From positions 1-56,432 of the forward strand of contig JAPKHC010000028.1 of assembly GCA_026647215.1 (NCBI GenBank): DNA of 56,432 nt, read 5' to 3'. This DNA comes from F1-120-MAGs118 sp013360535. Its GTDB lineage: Bacteria; Planctomycetota; UBA1135; GCA-002686595. The notes under the pieces are model-generated. The model saw nothing but the letters and a program-made list of their open reading frames with translations. It ran no database searches and was not told the origin of the DNA. Shown here in pieces: positions 7,928-17,551 of the stretch; the first letter of the stretch is position 1; the number at the start of each line of letters is the position of its first letter. A program made the position numbers and the translations under genes.

Positions 7928-10900
7928 ATGGCGCTCGAGAGCTTCCACCCGACGGTCCGGCGCTGGTTCGAGACCGAAGTCGGTGCGCCGACGCCGCCGC
8001 AAGCGCGCGGCTGGCCGGCGATCGCGCGAGGTGAGCACGTGCTCATCGCGGCGCCGACGGGCTCGGGCAAGACGCTGGCGGCGTTTCTGGCAGCGATCGA
8101 CGGGCTCCTGAGGCAAGGAGAGGCTCTCGAGGAGCGCACGACGATCCTGTACGTGTCGCCGTTGCGTGCGCTCGTCCATGACGTGCAGAAGAACCTCGCG
8201 GCGCCGCTCGCGCGCCTGCGCGAACTCGATCCGACGCTGCCGGAGCTGCGAGTGCTCGTCCGCACCGGCGACACGCCGCAGAAGGAACGCGCGGCGATGG
8301 TCGCGCGTCCGCCGCACATCCTCGTCACGACGCCGGAGAGCTTCTACATCCTGCTGTGCAGCGAAAAGGGCCGCGAGATGCTGCGGCACGTGCGCACGGC
8401 GATCGTCGACGAGATTCACGCGACGCTCGGCGACAAGCGCGGCTCGCACCTCGCCCTTTCGCTCGAACGCCTGTGCGCGCTCGCCGGCGAGGTGCAGCGC
8501 ATCGGACTGTCCGCGACGCAAAAACCCGTCGACGACGTCGCGCGTTTCCTCGGCGGCCGCGGGCGCGAGACGACGGTGATCGACGAGGGGCACCTGCGCG
8601 CGATCGATGTGCGCGTCGAGATTCCGCCGAGTCCGCTCGAGACCGTGTGTTCGGGCGAAACCTGGGGCGAGATCTACCGGCGCGTCGCCGAGCTCGCGGG
8701 TGAGCACCGCACGACGCTCGTGTTCGTCGGCACGCGCAAGCTGGCGGAGCGTTCTTCGGCGGAACTCTCGAAGCTGCTCGGCGAGGACAAGGTCGGGTGC
8801 CACCACTCGAGCCTGTCGCGCGAGCGTCGCCTCGCGGCGGAAGATCGCCTGAAACGCGGCGAGTTGCGCCTGCTCGTGGCCACGGCGTCGCTCGAGCTCG
8901 GCATCGACATCGGGGACGTCGACCTCGTCGTGCAACTGGGGACGACCCGTTCGATCGCGGCGTTTCTCCAGCGTGTCGGCCGCTCCGGCCACGGCGTGGG
9001 GCGCACTCCGAAGGGCGTGCTGTTCCCGATGACACGCGAGGAACTCGAAGAAGCGGCGGCGCTGCTGCGCGCGGTGCGCCGCGGCGTGCTCGACCGCACT
9101 CCGCAACCGCAGGCGCCGCTCGACATCCTTGCGCAGCAGGTCGTCGCCGAGTGCGCGGCCAATTCGTGGGATGAAACGGAGCTTTTCGAGCGCCTCACGC
9201 GCGCCTGGCCCTACCGCGACACGTCACGCGCCGACTTCGAGGCGTTGCTCGAGCTGCATTCGAAGGGACGCGCGGCGCTGCTCCACCGCGATCGGGTCGG
9301 CGGCCGTGTGCGGGGCACGCGTCGCGCGCGACTCGCCGCGATCACCTGCGGCGGCGCGATTCCCGACATCGGCAACTACAAGGTCCATGTCGAGCCCGAA
9401 GGCACATTCATCGGCACGGTCGACGAGGACTTCGGCATCGACTCGGTGATCGGCGACGTGTTCCAGCTCGGGAACCGCTCGTGGCGCATCCTGCGCATCG
9501 AACGTGGTGTGCTGCGGGTCGCCGACGCGTTCGGAACGCCACCGTCGCTGCCGTTCTGGTTCGGAGAAGCTCCCGCGCGCACGCGCGAGCTGTCCGAAGA
9601 GGTGTGCGCGGTGCGTGAGATCGCGGCCGGCGAGCGTGGCCCCGCGACCGGGCTCGGGCCCGACGCCACACGATCGCTCGACGAGTACCTCGACGAGTGC
9701 CACAAGGCCCTCGGCGTGCTCCCGACGACGAAACGCCTCGTGCTCGAGCGCTTCTTCGACGAGAGCGGCGGCATGCAACTCGTCCTGCACTCGCCGTTTG
9801 GAGCGCGCATCAACCGCGCCCTCGGCCTCGCGCTGCGCAAGCGCTTCTGCCGGCATTTTGGCTTCGAATTGCAGGCTGCCGCGAGCGAGGACGCGATCCT
9901 GCTCTCGCTCGGGCCGATGCACAGCTTCCCTCTGGACGAGGTGTTCGACTACCTGCACCCGCGCACCGCTCGCGACGTGCTCGCGCAGGCCGTGCTCGCC
10001 TCGCCGCTGTTCGAGTCGCGCTGGCGCTGGAACGTGCAGCGTTCGCTGCTCGTCGAGCGCTTCCAGTCCGGCAAGCGCGTGCCCGCGCCCATTCTCCGCA
10101 TGCGCTCCGACGACTTGCTGGCGAGCGCGTTCCCCGAGGTGCTCGCCTGCGGCGAGAACCTGCCGCCGGGCGACCTGCCGATCCCCGAAGACCACGTACT
10201 CGTGCGCCAGACGATCCACGACTGCCTGCACGAGGCGATGGACGTCGAAGGGATGCTCGAAGTGCTGCGTCGCCTGCGCGACGGGAGCATCGAACGTGTC
10301 GCGCTCGATGTTTCCGAGCCTTCGCCGCTCGCGCGCGCCGTGATGAGCTCGCGCCCTTACGCGTTCCTCGACGACGCGCCGCTCGAAGAACGCCGCACAC
10401 AGGCCGTCGCGAACCGCCGTGCGCTGCGCGACAACGAAGCGGCCGCTCTGGGCGCGCTCGATCCCGCAGCGATCGAACGTGTGCGCGCCGAGGCCTGGCC
10501 CGACCCGCGCAACGCGGAGGAAGTGCACGAGGCGTTGTCGTGGATGGGCTGGGTCACCGACTCCGAAGCGGGCCCATGGCAGGCATGGCTCGCCGAGCTC
10601 GCGCTCGCGGGTCGTGTCGTGCACGAGGGTGAGCGCTGGCTCGCCGTCGACTCGACTCGCGATCCGAAGCTGATGCTGCGTGGCCGCCTCGAGGCGCTCG
10701 GGCCGGTGTTCGACGACGATCCGCTGCTGCACGAGCTCGAACGCGAAGGTGTCGTGCTGCGCACGGTCGTCGACGGCCGTCCCGCGTGGTGCGAGCGCCG
10801 CTTGCTCGCACGCATCCGCAACTCGACGCTCGACGCGCTGCGCCGCGAGATCGAGCCCGTTTCCGCGCACGTTCTCGCGCAATTCCTGCAGCGCTGGCAG

Positions 10901-11752
10901 CACGTCACCGAGCCGCTCGACGGCCCGGGCGGCCTCGAACGGGTCCTGCGCCAGCTTGCCGGCTTCGAAGCGACGCCGACGGCCTGGGAGCGCGAGATCC
11001 TGCCCGCGCGCGTGAGCGATTTCCGCCGCGAGTGGCTCGATCAACTCGGCCTCTCCGGGCGCATCACCTGGGGCCGCCTGTGGGGCGCCGGCCGCACGGC
11101 GTTGCGCGCGACGCCGCTCGCGTTCTTTCCGCGCGAGCAGGCCGACCTGTGGCTTGGTTTCGAGCGAAGTGAAGTTGCACCCGAACTCTCCTGGCCCGCA
11201 CGCTCGGTGCACGACGCACTCGCGAAACGCGGCGCGAGCTTCGCCGACGAACTTCCGCGCGCCACGGGCCAGCTGTCGGTCGACGTCGACCGCGGCCTCG
11301 CCGAGCTCGTGGCGTTGGGCCTCGCGACCAGCGACAACTTCGGCGCGTTGCGCCACCTGATGCGTCCGCCTTCACGGCGCCACGATTTCGCCGTCTCCAC
11401 GGGCCGTTGGGCCTTGCTCGACCGATCCGCGCGGCCCGCGACGACGCCGGAAACTCTCGCGCGCGCCCTGCTCGCGCGCTACGGCGTGCTGTTCCGCGCC
11501 TTGCTCGAGCGCGAGCGCGCGCCGGTGCCGTGGCGCGACCTGATCCGCGCGCTGCGCCTGATGGAGCTGCGTGGCGAAGTGCGTGGCGGTCGTTTCGTCG
11601 AGCGCTTCACCGGCGAGCAGTACGCGCTTCCCGAAGCCATTCCGCTGCTGCGAAAGCAACGCCGGGAACCGACGGAGCTGCGCGAGCTTCCGCGCTCCGA
11701 TCCTCTGTGGCTGCCGCAGCTCCTCGAACCCGCGTCCCCTTCGGTCTCCTGA
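7928..11752 (+). CDS. lhr: Lhr-type DEAD/DEAH-box helicase
   Basis: This 1274-residue protein is a superfamily 2 ATPase. It has Walker A APTGSGKT at residues 42-49, DEIH box near 161, SATQKP motif III near 198 and a second RecA domain with VGRSGHG motif VI near 350. A DEAD-associated domain (about 570-800, with HSPFGARINRALGLALRKR) and winged-helix-rich C-terminal modules follow, as in Lhr. Characterised Lhr proteins move 3' to 5' on single-stranded DNA and unwind RNA:DNA hybrids, with links to repair. The length lies between the archaeal (about 900) and enterobacterial (about 1540) forms. No MPE-type nuclease or ligase partner is next to it. Confidence 0.94.
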   Translation: MALESFHPTVRRWFETEVGAPTPPQARGWPAIARGEHVLIAAPTGSGKTLAAFLAAIDGLLRQGEALEERTTILYVSPLRALVHDVQKNLAAPLARLRELDPTLPELRVLVRTGDTPQKERAAMVARPPHILVTTPESFYILLCSEKGREMLRHVRTAIVDEIHATLGDKRGSHLALSLERLCALAGEVQRIGLSATQKPVDDVARFLGGRGRETTVIDEGHLRAIDVRVEIPPSPLETVCSGETWGEIYRRVAELAGEHRTTLVFVGTRKLAERSSAELSKLLGEDKVGCHHSSLSRERRLAAEDRLKRGELRLLVATASLELGIDIGDVDLVVQLGTTRSIAAFLQRVGRSGHGVGRTPKGVLFPMTREELEEAAALLRAVRRGVLDRTPQPQAPLDILAQQVVAECAANSWDETELFERLTRAWPYRDTSRADFEALLELHSKGRAALLHRDRVGGRVRGTRRARLAAITCGGAIPDIGNYKVHVEPEGTFIGTVDEDFGIDSVIGDVFQLGNRSWRILRIERGVLRVADAFGTPPSLPFWFGEAPARTRELSEEVCAVREIAAGERGPATGLGPDATRSLDEYLDECHKALGVLPTTKRLVLERFFDESGGMQLVLHSPFGARINRALGLALRKRFCRHFGFELQAAASEDAILLSLGPMHSFPLDEVFDYLHPRTARDVLAQAVLASPLFESRWRWNVQRSLLVERFQSGKRVPAPILRMRSDDLLASAFPEVLACGENLPPGDLPIPEDHVLVRQTIHDCLHEAMDVEGMLEVLRRLRDGSIERVALDVSEPSPLARAVMSSRPYAFLDDAPLEERRTQAVANRRALRDNEAAALGALDPAAIERVRAEAWPDPRNAEEVHEALSWMGWVTDSEAGPWQAWLAELALAGRVVHEGERWLAVDSTRDPKLMLRGRLEALGPVFDDDPLLHELEREGVVLRTVVDGRPAWCERRLLARIRNSTLDALRREIEPVSAHVLAQFLQRWQHVTEPLDGPGGLERVLRQLAGFEATPTAWEREILPARVSDFRREWLDQLGLSGRITWGRLWGAGRTALRATPLAFFPREQADLWLGFERSEVAPELSWPARSVHDALAKRGASFADELPRATGQLSVDVDRGLAELVALGLATSDNFGALRHLMRPPSRRHDFAVSTGRWALLDRSARPATTPETLARALLARYGVLFRALLERERAPVPWRDLIRALRLMELRGEVRGGRFVERFTGEQYALPEAIPLLRKQRREPTELRELPRSDPLWLPQLLEPASPSVS

Positions 11753-11766
11753 GCGGCTCGCGTCGC

Positions 11767-11772
11767 TACACT
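11767..11772 (+). promoter_or_regulatory. -10 box TACACT for the dehydrogenase gene
   Basis: TACACT ends 6 nt before the ATG at 11779, so the predicted first transcribed base is the A of the start codon. Confidence 0.6.
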
Positions 11773-11778
11773 GCGGCC

Positions 11779-12615
11779 ATGAAGGACGTCGCAGTGCTCG
11801 GCTTGGGGCTCCTCGGAGCCGGTTTCGCGGAAAGTCTGCTGGAAAAGGGCCACAAGGTGCGCGTGTGGAACCGCACGGCGGCCAAGGCGCTGCCCCTGCG
11901 CGAGAAGGGCGCGACCGTCGCGGCGGATCCGGCGGCGGCGGTGCGCGGCGCGACGCATGTGCACCTCGTGCTCGCGGAGGACACGGCGGTCGACAGCGTG
12001 ATTGCGGCGCTGCGGCCCGGACTCGGCGCGGGCGTTCCGATCCTCGACCACTCGACGAACTTGCCGGCCCGCGTCGCGGCGCGCGCGAAGGCGTTGCGAG
12101 CCGAGGGCGTGCGCTACGTCTCCGCCCCCGTGTTCATGGGACCGGCGAACGCGCGCTCGGCGACGGGCACGATGCTCGTCTCCGGCCCCAGGCAAGAGAC
12201 CGAAGCCGTGTGGAGCCACCTCGCGGCGCTCACGGGCACGCTGGTGAACGTGGGCGAGCGCGACGACCTCGCCGCAGTGTTCAAGCTGGCCGGAAACTCG
12301 CTGTTTTTCGCACTTTCTGGAGCGGCGGCGGACGTCTTCGCGATCGGCGCGGGCAACGGCGTCGACCGCGACACCATGCTGCAGCTCTTCGAGCACTTCG
12401 TGCCGAGTCCCGCGCTCGTCGCCAAGCGCGTCGCGACTTCGCCGACTGGGCCGGTCAACTTCGAGCTCACGATGGCGCGCAAGGACACGCGGCTGATGCT
12501 CGAGGCTGCGGGTTCGGTCCCGACGATGCTCCTGCCTTCGATCGCACAAGCCATGGACCGCGCCATCGCGCGCGGCGACGGCCCGCGCGACTACGCGATT
12601 TTCGCCTGCCGCTGA
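11779..12615 (+). CDS. NAD(P)-dependent beta-hydroxyacid dehydrogenase family protein
   Basis: A 278-residue oxidoreductase of the 3-hydroxyisobutyrate dehydrogenase / 6-phosphogluconate dehydrogenase superfamily. The Rossmann motif GLGLLGAGFAESL is at residues 7-19, followed by VWNRT typical of NADP recognition. Substrate loop DHSTN and APVFMGPANA (in place of the usual DAPVSGG) come next, and the catalytic Lys is likely in FKLAGNSLFF. The C-terminal helical domain ends with the usual DY motif. The loop resembles GLYR/succinic semialdehyde reductase-like members, but the substrate cannot be assigned. A TACACT box just 6 nt upstream suggests a leaderless transcript independent of the helicase gene. 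Confidence 0.88.
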   Translation: MKDVAVLGLGLLGAGFAESLLEKGHKVRVWNRTAAKALPLREKGATVAADPAAAVRGATHVHLVLAEDTAVDSVIAALRPGLGAGVPILDHSTNLPARVAARAKALRAEGVRYVSAPVFMGPANARSATGTMLVSGPRQETEAVWSHLAALTGTLVNVGERDDLAAVFKLAGNSLFFALSGAAADVFAIGAGNGVDRDTMLQLFEHFVPSPALVAKRVATSPTGPVNFELTMARKDTRLMLEAAGSVPTMLLPSIAQAMDRAIARGDGPRDYAIFACR

Positions 12616-12628
12616 AGCGCTCGCGCGC

Positions 12629-14035
12629 TCAGCGCTTGCGCAGCGGGAACAGCTTCGACTCGGTGCGTTCGGTCTCGAACAGCAGCCGGAACTCGTCGAC
12701 GAGGCCGGGGTGCGCGAGCGCGACGTCGCGCGCCTCGCCCGGATCGTTGCGCAGGTCGTAGAGCTCGATGCGCTCGTTGCCCTGCTTCATCTCGCGGCGC
12801 ACGGCCTTCCAATCACCCTTGCGCGCGGCCTGCTGGCCGCCGTAACCCGCGAGTTCCCAGTAGAGCGGCTTGGTTCGTTCGTACACCGGCTCGACCTGCA
12901 GGCTCTGCGCCGGAACGAGCGCGCGCACGAGGCTCTCGCCATCGAGACCGGCCGGAGCTGCAGCGCCCGTGGCCTCACACAAGGTCGGGAAAAGGTCCCA
13001 GAAAGCCGCGGGATTCTCGCACTTCGTACCCGGCTTCACGGCTCCCGGCCAGCGCACGACGAGGGGAACACGCAGTCCACCCTCGTACACGCTGCCCTTC
13101 AGGCCTCGCAACCCGCCCGCGCTCTCGAAGAACTTCGAATCCGACCCGCCGATGCGATCGTAGGTCGGCCCGTTGTCGCTCGTGAAGAGCACCACGGTGT
13201 TCTCGTCGAGGTCGAGCTGCTCGAGCAAGTCGACGAGGCGCCCGACATCGCGATCCATGCGTGTCACCATCGCCGCGTAGGCCGCACGGGGCGTCGCGTG
13301 CGCGCGGTACCCCTTCTTGCCGTCGTACGGCGGATCCTCCCAGCGCCCCGCGTAGTCCGCGAGCGAGTCCTCGGGCACCTGCAGCGCGAGGTGCGGGATC
13401 GTGAACGGCACGTACAGGAAGAACGGCTGTTCCTTGTTGCGCCGCACGAAATCGAGCGCGGCCTCGGCGACGAGATCGTGCGAGTACTGCTTGCCATCAA
13501 GCTCGACCCGCTCCCCGTTGCGCCACAAGTGGTCGGGGTAGTAGTCGTGCGCCTGGCGCTGGCAGATGTAGCCGAAGAACTGGTCGAAGCCCTGCGCGTT
13601 GGGATGGCCCTCGGAGTCGGGCGTCGAGAGCCCCCACTTGCCGAAACAACCCGTCGCGTAGCCGTTCGCGCGCAAGGCCTCCGCGATCGTCACCTCGCTC
13701 GCGGGCAGCGCGAGCTGGCCCTCGGGCTGCATCTCGTGGTTGTCGCGCACGAAGCCGTGGCCGTTGTGCTTGCCGGTGAGCAGCGTGCAACGCGACGGCG
13801 CGCACACCGGCGCACCCGCGTAGAACTGCGTGAAGCGCGCGCCTTCGCGGGCGAGCGCGTCGATGCGCGGCGTTCGGATCTTCGTTTGGCCGTAGCAGCC
13901 GAGCTCGGCCCAACCGAGGTCGTCGGCGACGATCAGCACGACGTTCGGCGGCCGCCGCTCGGGGACGACGGTGGCGCAGGCGCCGAGGAACGGGCTCGAG
14001 AGGCTCGCCAGAAGCAACAGACCGGTGCGCAGCAT
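12629..14035 (-). CDS. Sulfatase lipoprotein (formylglycine-dependent, arylsulfatase type)
   Basis: 468 residues. The N-terminus MLRTGLLLLASLSSPFLGAC ends in a lipobox with Cys, so the mature enzyme is probably an extracytoplasmic lipoprotein. Metal-binding NVVLIVADDLGW is followed by the formylglycine motif CAPSRCTLLTGKH, in which the first Cys is oxidised by the sulfatase-maturing enzyme. FGKWGLS and FTSDNGPT supply further active-site residues. The C-terminal subdomain ends with ELYDLRNDPGEARDVA, typical of family S1 sulfatases. The substrate is unknown; sulfated polysaccharides are the usual target in Planctomycetota. It converges on the dehydrogenase with a 13-bp gap and shares a 138-bp divergent upstream region with 14174-15151. 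Confidence 0.95.
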   Translation of the reverse strand: MLRTGLLLLASLSSPFLGACATVVPERRPPNVVLIVADDLGWAELGCYGQTKIRTPRIDALAREGARFTQFYAGAPVCAPSRCTLLTGKHNGHGFVRDNHEMQPEGQLALPASEVTIAEALRANGYATGCFGKWGLSTPDSEGHPNAQGFDQFFGYICQRQAHDYYPDHLWRNGERVELDGKQYSHDLVAEAALDFVRRNKEQPFFLYVPFTIPHLALQVPEDSLADYAGRWEDPPYDGKKGYRAHATPRAAYAAMVTRMDRDVGRLVDLLEQLDLDENTVVLFTSDNGPTYDRIGGSDSKFFESAGGLRGLKGSVYEGGLRVPLVVRWPGAVKPGTKCENPAAFWDLFPTLCEATGAAAPAGLDGESLVRALVPAQSLQVEPVYERTKPLYWELAGYGGQQAARKGDWKAVRREMKQGNERIELYDLRNDPGEARDVALAHPGLVDEFRLLFETERTESKLFPLRKR

Positions 14036-14173
14036 GCCGCGCAGGATGCCGGAGTTCCGCCCGCCGAGGCAAGGCCGCGTTGGCCGCCGGAATTCCTGCA
14101 GATTCCTCGAAGGATCGAGCGCCCCCGCGCCCCTCATGCGAGGTCCAAGTCCTCTACCCAGGAACCACCTGCC

Positions 14174-15151
14174 ATGCTCCGCACGCTGCTCGTCCCGCTC
14201 GCCGCCCTCACGCTCGTCTCCGCTCCGCGCTTCGCCCCCGCCGCCGGCGCGCAGGCCTCGAAGACCCTCAGTTGGACGAGCTCGACCCAGCTCGACGAGT
14301 GGAGCGCGACGATGGGCGGCAGTCCGGTGCCTTCGCAGTACCTGCCGAAGCTCGAACTCGACGGCACGAACGTGCGCACGCTCGAGTGGAACGACGAATG
14401 GCTCGCCTGCGCCGACGGTGCGCCGGTGCGCCTGCGCCGCAAGTTCGTGGAGCTCGCGGGCACGGAAACGAACGTGATGAAGATGAACGGGCAGGCCGTC
14501 GAGACGGTGCGCAAGGCCTCGAGCCCACTCGCGGGCTGCACCGTGCTGCTCGACGAGCGCGCGAAGCCCGACGCGCGGCGGGTGCTCGAAAACGGCGAGT
14601 GCGCTGCGGAGCACGTCGCGGCGCTCACGATCGATCTCGACTTGAGCGCGTTCGTCGCCGGCGCGGGCGAAAGCGAGTGGACGGTCGGCCTCGACGCGTT
14701 CAATCCCTTCGACGACGGCTTCGGCGGCCTGCGCTGGCAGTGGGACACGCCCTCGAAAAACACCCACGTCGACGATGCGCAGCTCGTGGCCAACGCCGAG
14801 GGCGAGTGGAAGGTGAAGCTCGCCGACACGCGCGAGGTCGACGGCCGCAAGCTGGCGGTACTCGCGCTCGAGGGCCAGTTCAAGACGCGCTGCGAGCTCG
14901 ACGGCGAGCTCGAGCACGTGCCGGTCGCGAGCGGCCCGACGCGCGAGGTGTCCGACTACAAGCTCGACGTGCGCGGCGAGCTCCTGTGGGACCTGAAGGC
15001 CTCGATTCCCGCCGCCTGCGCGCTGCAGGGTGAGCTCGAGTTCGTGCACGTCACGCGCACCGTCGCCGAGACCAACGGGCAGGCCGCCTACGAGCAGCGC
15101 ATGCGCTTTTCCGGCGACGTCGCGCTCGATTTCCGCGTCACGCCGCAGTGA
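14174..15151 (+). CDS. Secreted protein of unknown function
   Basis: 325 residues with a clear signal peptide (MLRTLLVPLAALTLVSA) and likely cleavage after AGAQA. The rest is mostly beta-rich and acidic with a few Cys. I recognise no domain. The sequence alternates strands of the kind LRWQWDTPSKN, and its end (ALDFRVTPQ) suggests a beta-sandwich. It sits head to head with the sulfatase lipoprotein and may share its control region. It ends 6 bp before convergent 15158-16267, with no room for an intrinsic terminator. Confidence 0.8.
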   Translation: MLRTLLVPLAALTLVSAPRFAPAAGAQASKTLSWTSSTQLDEWSATMGGSPVPSQYLPKLELDGTNVRTLEWNDEWLACADGAPVRLRRKFVELAGTETNVMKMNGQAVETVRKASSPLAGCTVLLDERAKPDARRVLENGECAAEHVAALTIDLDLSAFVAGAGESEWTVGLDAFNPFDDGFGGLRWQWDTPSKNTHVDDAQLVANAEGEWKVKLADTREVDGRKLAVLALEGQFKTRCELDGELEHVPVASGPTREVSDYKLDVRGELLWDLKASIPAACALQGELEFVHVTRTVAETNGQAAYEQRMRFSGDVALDFRVTPQ

Positions 15152-15157
15152 ACGCGT

Positions 15158-16267
15158 TCAGAGCGGGAACGCGCCGTCGCCCTTCTGGGCGTGTCCGAGG
15201 CGCTCGGCGACGGCGATGAACTTGTTGTACTGCAGGCGCAGGTGGCGCGGGACGTCGGCGTAGACGTCCTCGACGAGCGTCTTGAGCGCCATCGGCGCCG
15301 CCGCCTCCTGCACGTGGATCTCGCGGTCGATCTCGTCGAAGAGCTCGGCCTCGACCTTCGCGCGCTCGCCCTGCTGCAACGCACCCTTCGCGACCAGATG
15401 CCGCTCGAGCCGATCGAGCGGATCGCGCGCGGCCCACTGCTCGACCTCGGCCGAGTCGCGGTACTTGGTCGGATCGTCGGACGAGCTGTGCCCCATCATG
15501 CGGTAGGTCTTGAGCACGAGCAGGCTCGGCCCCTCGCCGCGGCGCGCGCGTGCGATCGCCGCACGCGTCTCGCGCACGCACGCCAGCGCATCGTTGCCGT
15601 CGACCTCGATGCCCGGCATGCCGTACGCGAGCGCCTTGTGCGCGTAACTCTCCGCCGCCGTCTGCTCGCGCGAGCACACGCTGATCGCCCAGCCGTTGTC
15701 GATGCACACGAACACCGCCGGCACCTTCCACACGCCCGCGAAATTCATCCCGGAGTGGAAGCCGTTCGAGCTCGTGGCGCCGTCGCCGAAATAGATCGCG
15801 TGGACCTCGTCGATCCCGCGCTGCTTCGCCGCGAGCGCCGCCCCGACGCCGTGCGGAATCTGCGTTCCGATCACGCTCGACCAGGAGGGGTAGTGGCTCC
15901 CCTTGTGCTGGAAGTGGTTGCACATCTGGCGGCCCTTGGCCGTGTCGTTCGAGTTGCAGTACATCTGCGCGATGTACTCCGAGAGCGGCAGGCCGCGCAT
16001 GACGGCCGCCGAGCCCTCGCGCAGCCCCGACCACAGCCAGTCGCGCGGCTCGAGCGCGAAGGCCGAGCCGATGATCGCGGCCTCGAGCCCCTTGGCGGTG
16101 CCGACGAAGCCGATTCGGCCGGCCCGCTGCAGCTTGAGCATGCGGTCGTCGAGGCAGCGCACGCGCAGCATGTGGCGCAGGAGCGCGCGGGACTGGTCGC
16201 GGTCGAGCACCGGCGGCTCGCCGACGAGCGTGCCTTCGGAATCGAGAACCTGGGCGAGGGAGGCCAT
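15158..16267 (-). CDS. Thiamine-diphosphate 2-oxoacid dehydrogenase E1 alpha subunit
   Basis: 369 residues of the PdhA/BkdA/AcoA family, which decarboxylates a 2-oxoacid and acylates lipoyl-E2. The ThDP-Mg motif starts at GDGATSSNGFHSGMN and ends CIDNGWAIS. The phosphorylation-loop-like region is YRMMGHSSSDDPTKYR. The substrate is either pyruvate or a branched-chain 2-oxoacid; branched-chain-like features (HFQHKGSHYPSWSSVIG) are weakly favoured. E1 beta and E2 are not next to it, which is unusual because alpha and beta are normally adjacent. Minus-strand TATCCT at 16283-16278 is 10 nt before the ATG, so the transcript is probably nearly leaderless. Confidence 0.92.
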   Translation of the reverse strand: MASLAQVLDSEGTLVGEPPVLDRDQSRALLRHMLRVRCLDDRMLKLQRAGRIGFVGTAKGLEAAIIGSAFALEPRDWLWSGLREGSAAVMRGLPLSEYIAQMYCNSNDTAKGRQMCNHFQHKGSHYPSWSSVIGTQIPHGVGAALAAKQRGIDEVHAIYFGDGATSSNGFHSGMNFAGVWKVPAVFVCIDNGWAISVCSREQTAAESYAHKALAYGMPGIEVDGNDALACVRETRAAIARARRGEGPSLLVLKTYRMMGHSSSDDPTKYRDSAEVEQWAARDPLDRLERHLVAKGALQQGERAKVEAELFDEIDREIHVQEAAAPMALKTLVEDVYADVPRHLRLQYNKFIAVAERLGHAQKGDGAFPL

Positions 16268-16277
16268 GCGGGCGAAG

Positions 16278-16283
16278 AGGATA
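16278..16283 (-). promoter_or_regulatory. -10 box TATCCT for the E1-alpha gene
   Basis: TATCCT on the minus strand ends 10 nt before ATG 16267, and no Shine-Dalgarno lies between. Confidence 0.6.
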
Positions 16284-16423
16284 CCCGCTGGCCCCCCCTG
16301 CGCGCGCCCGGTCGCCGGCGGTCGGGCTCATCCGATCCGCCCCGCGTCACGAACTGCAGGGTGCTCCCGTAGACTCCCCCGCGGGTCTAGAGAACGCCAT
16401 CCAACCGCCTGCCCCGCGTTGCC

Positions 16424-17542
16424 ATGCCCACTCACGACTCCAAATTCCTGATCTGGTCCCTGCTCCTCCTCGCGCTCGGCGTCGTCCTGGTCGCCTGCGC
16501 GCGCCAGCCGATCCCCGAAGGTGACGCACCGCGCGCGGCGCCCGATGCCGTGGCGGAGACCGCGCCCGCGCCGATCGACCGCGAGGCCCTGCGCGCGCGC
16601 CTCACGCGCATGCAATGGCAGGTCACGCAGGAGAGCGGCACCGAGCGCGCCTTCACCGGCGAGTACTGGAACAACCACGAGGACGGCATCTACGTCGACA
16701 TCGTCGACGGCACGCCGCTCTTCAGCTCGCTCGACAAGTACGACTCGGGCTGCGGCTGGCCGAGCTTCACGCGGCCGCTCGAGGAGCGCTGGGTGGTCGA
16801 GAAGTCGGACCTCACCCACGGCATGGTCCGCACGGAGGTTCGCTCCGCGCGCGCCGACTCGCACCTGGGCCACGTGTTCGAGGACGGTCCGCAGCCGACG
16901 GGGCTGCGCTACTGCATCAACTCGGCCTCGCTGCGCTTCGTGCCGGTGGCCGAGCTCGAGAAGGAAGGCCTCGGCCGTTTTCTCCCGATGTTTGAAAAGA
17001 AGGGCGCCGCCAAGGCGAGCGACAAGGAGAGCGTGATGACCGATCCGAAGACGGGTGCGACGACCGAGACCGCGGTGCTCGCCGGCGGCTGCTTCTGGGG
17101 CATGGAGGACCTGCTGCGCAAGCTCCCGGGCGTGCTCGACACCGAGTGCGGCTACACCGGTGGCCACCTCGACAACCCCAAGTACGACGACACGCACGAC
17201 TCCAAGAGCGGCCACGCCGAGTCCGTGAAGATCGTCTTCGACCCGAAGAAGATCAGCTTCGGCGAGCTGCTCACGTTCTTCTTCAAGATCCACGACCCGA
17301 CGACGCTCAACCGCCAGGGCAACGACCGCGGCACGCAGTACCGCTCGACGATCTTCTACGCGAACGACGCGCAGAAGGCCGCCGCCGAGAAGGCCATCGC
17401 AGAGGCCGAGACGAAGTGGAAGCGCAAGGTCGTCACCACGCTCGAGCCCGCCGCCAAGTGGTGGCCCGCCGAGGCCTACCACCAGGACTACCTCCTGCGA
17501 AACCCCGGCGGCTACACCTGCCACTTCATCCGGGACCTGTGA
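16424..17542 (+). CDS. msrBA: Bifunctional methionine sulfoxide reductase MsrB-MsrA lipoprotein
   Basis: 372 residues. An N-terminal hydrophobic helix ends in the lipobox LVAC, so the enzyme should be membrane-anchored outside the cytoplasm. The MsrB domain comes first (about 55-185), with GCGWPSF and the catalytic Cys in RYCINSASLRF; the zinc CxxC pairs of many MsrBs are absent. MsrA follows (about 215-370), with catalytic GGCFWGMED, GYTGG and YHQDYL. It would reduce both R and S sulfoxide forms of methionine in exported proteins. The B-then-A order is the reverse of the well-known A-then-B fusions. A TAGACT box at 16370-16375 is a possible promoter. A palindromic repeat copy starts 10 bp after the stop. 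Confidence 0.96.
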   Translation: MPTHDSKFLIWSLLLLALGVVLVACARQPIPEGDAPRAAPDAVAETAPAPIDREALRARLTRMQWQVTQESGTERAFTGEYWNNHEDGIYVDIVDGTPLFSSLDKYDSGCGWPSFTRPLEERWVVEKSDLTHGMVRTEVRSARADSHLGHVFEDGPQPTGLRYCINSASLRFVPVAELEKEGLGRFLPMFEKKGAAKASDKESVMTDPKTGATTETAVLAGGCFWGMEDLLRKLPGVLDTECGYTGGHLDNPKYDDTHDSKSGHAESVKIVFDPKKISFGELLTFFFKIHDPTTLNRQGNDRGTQYRSTIFYANDAQKAAAEKAIAEAETKWKRKVVTTLEPAAKWWPAEAYHQDYLLRNPGGYTCHFIRDL

Positions 17543-17551
17543 GCGTCCCGC

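Noticed and set aside
7928..11752. Defence island around the Lhr-type helicase
   Set aside because: Neighbours are housekeeping or metabolic genes, and no nuclease, sensor or toxin is coupled to it.
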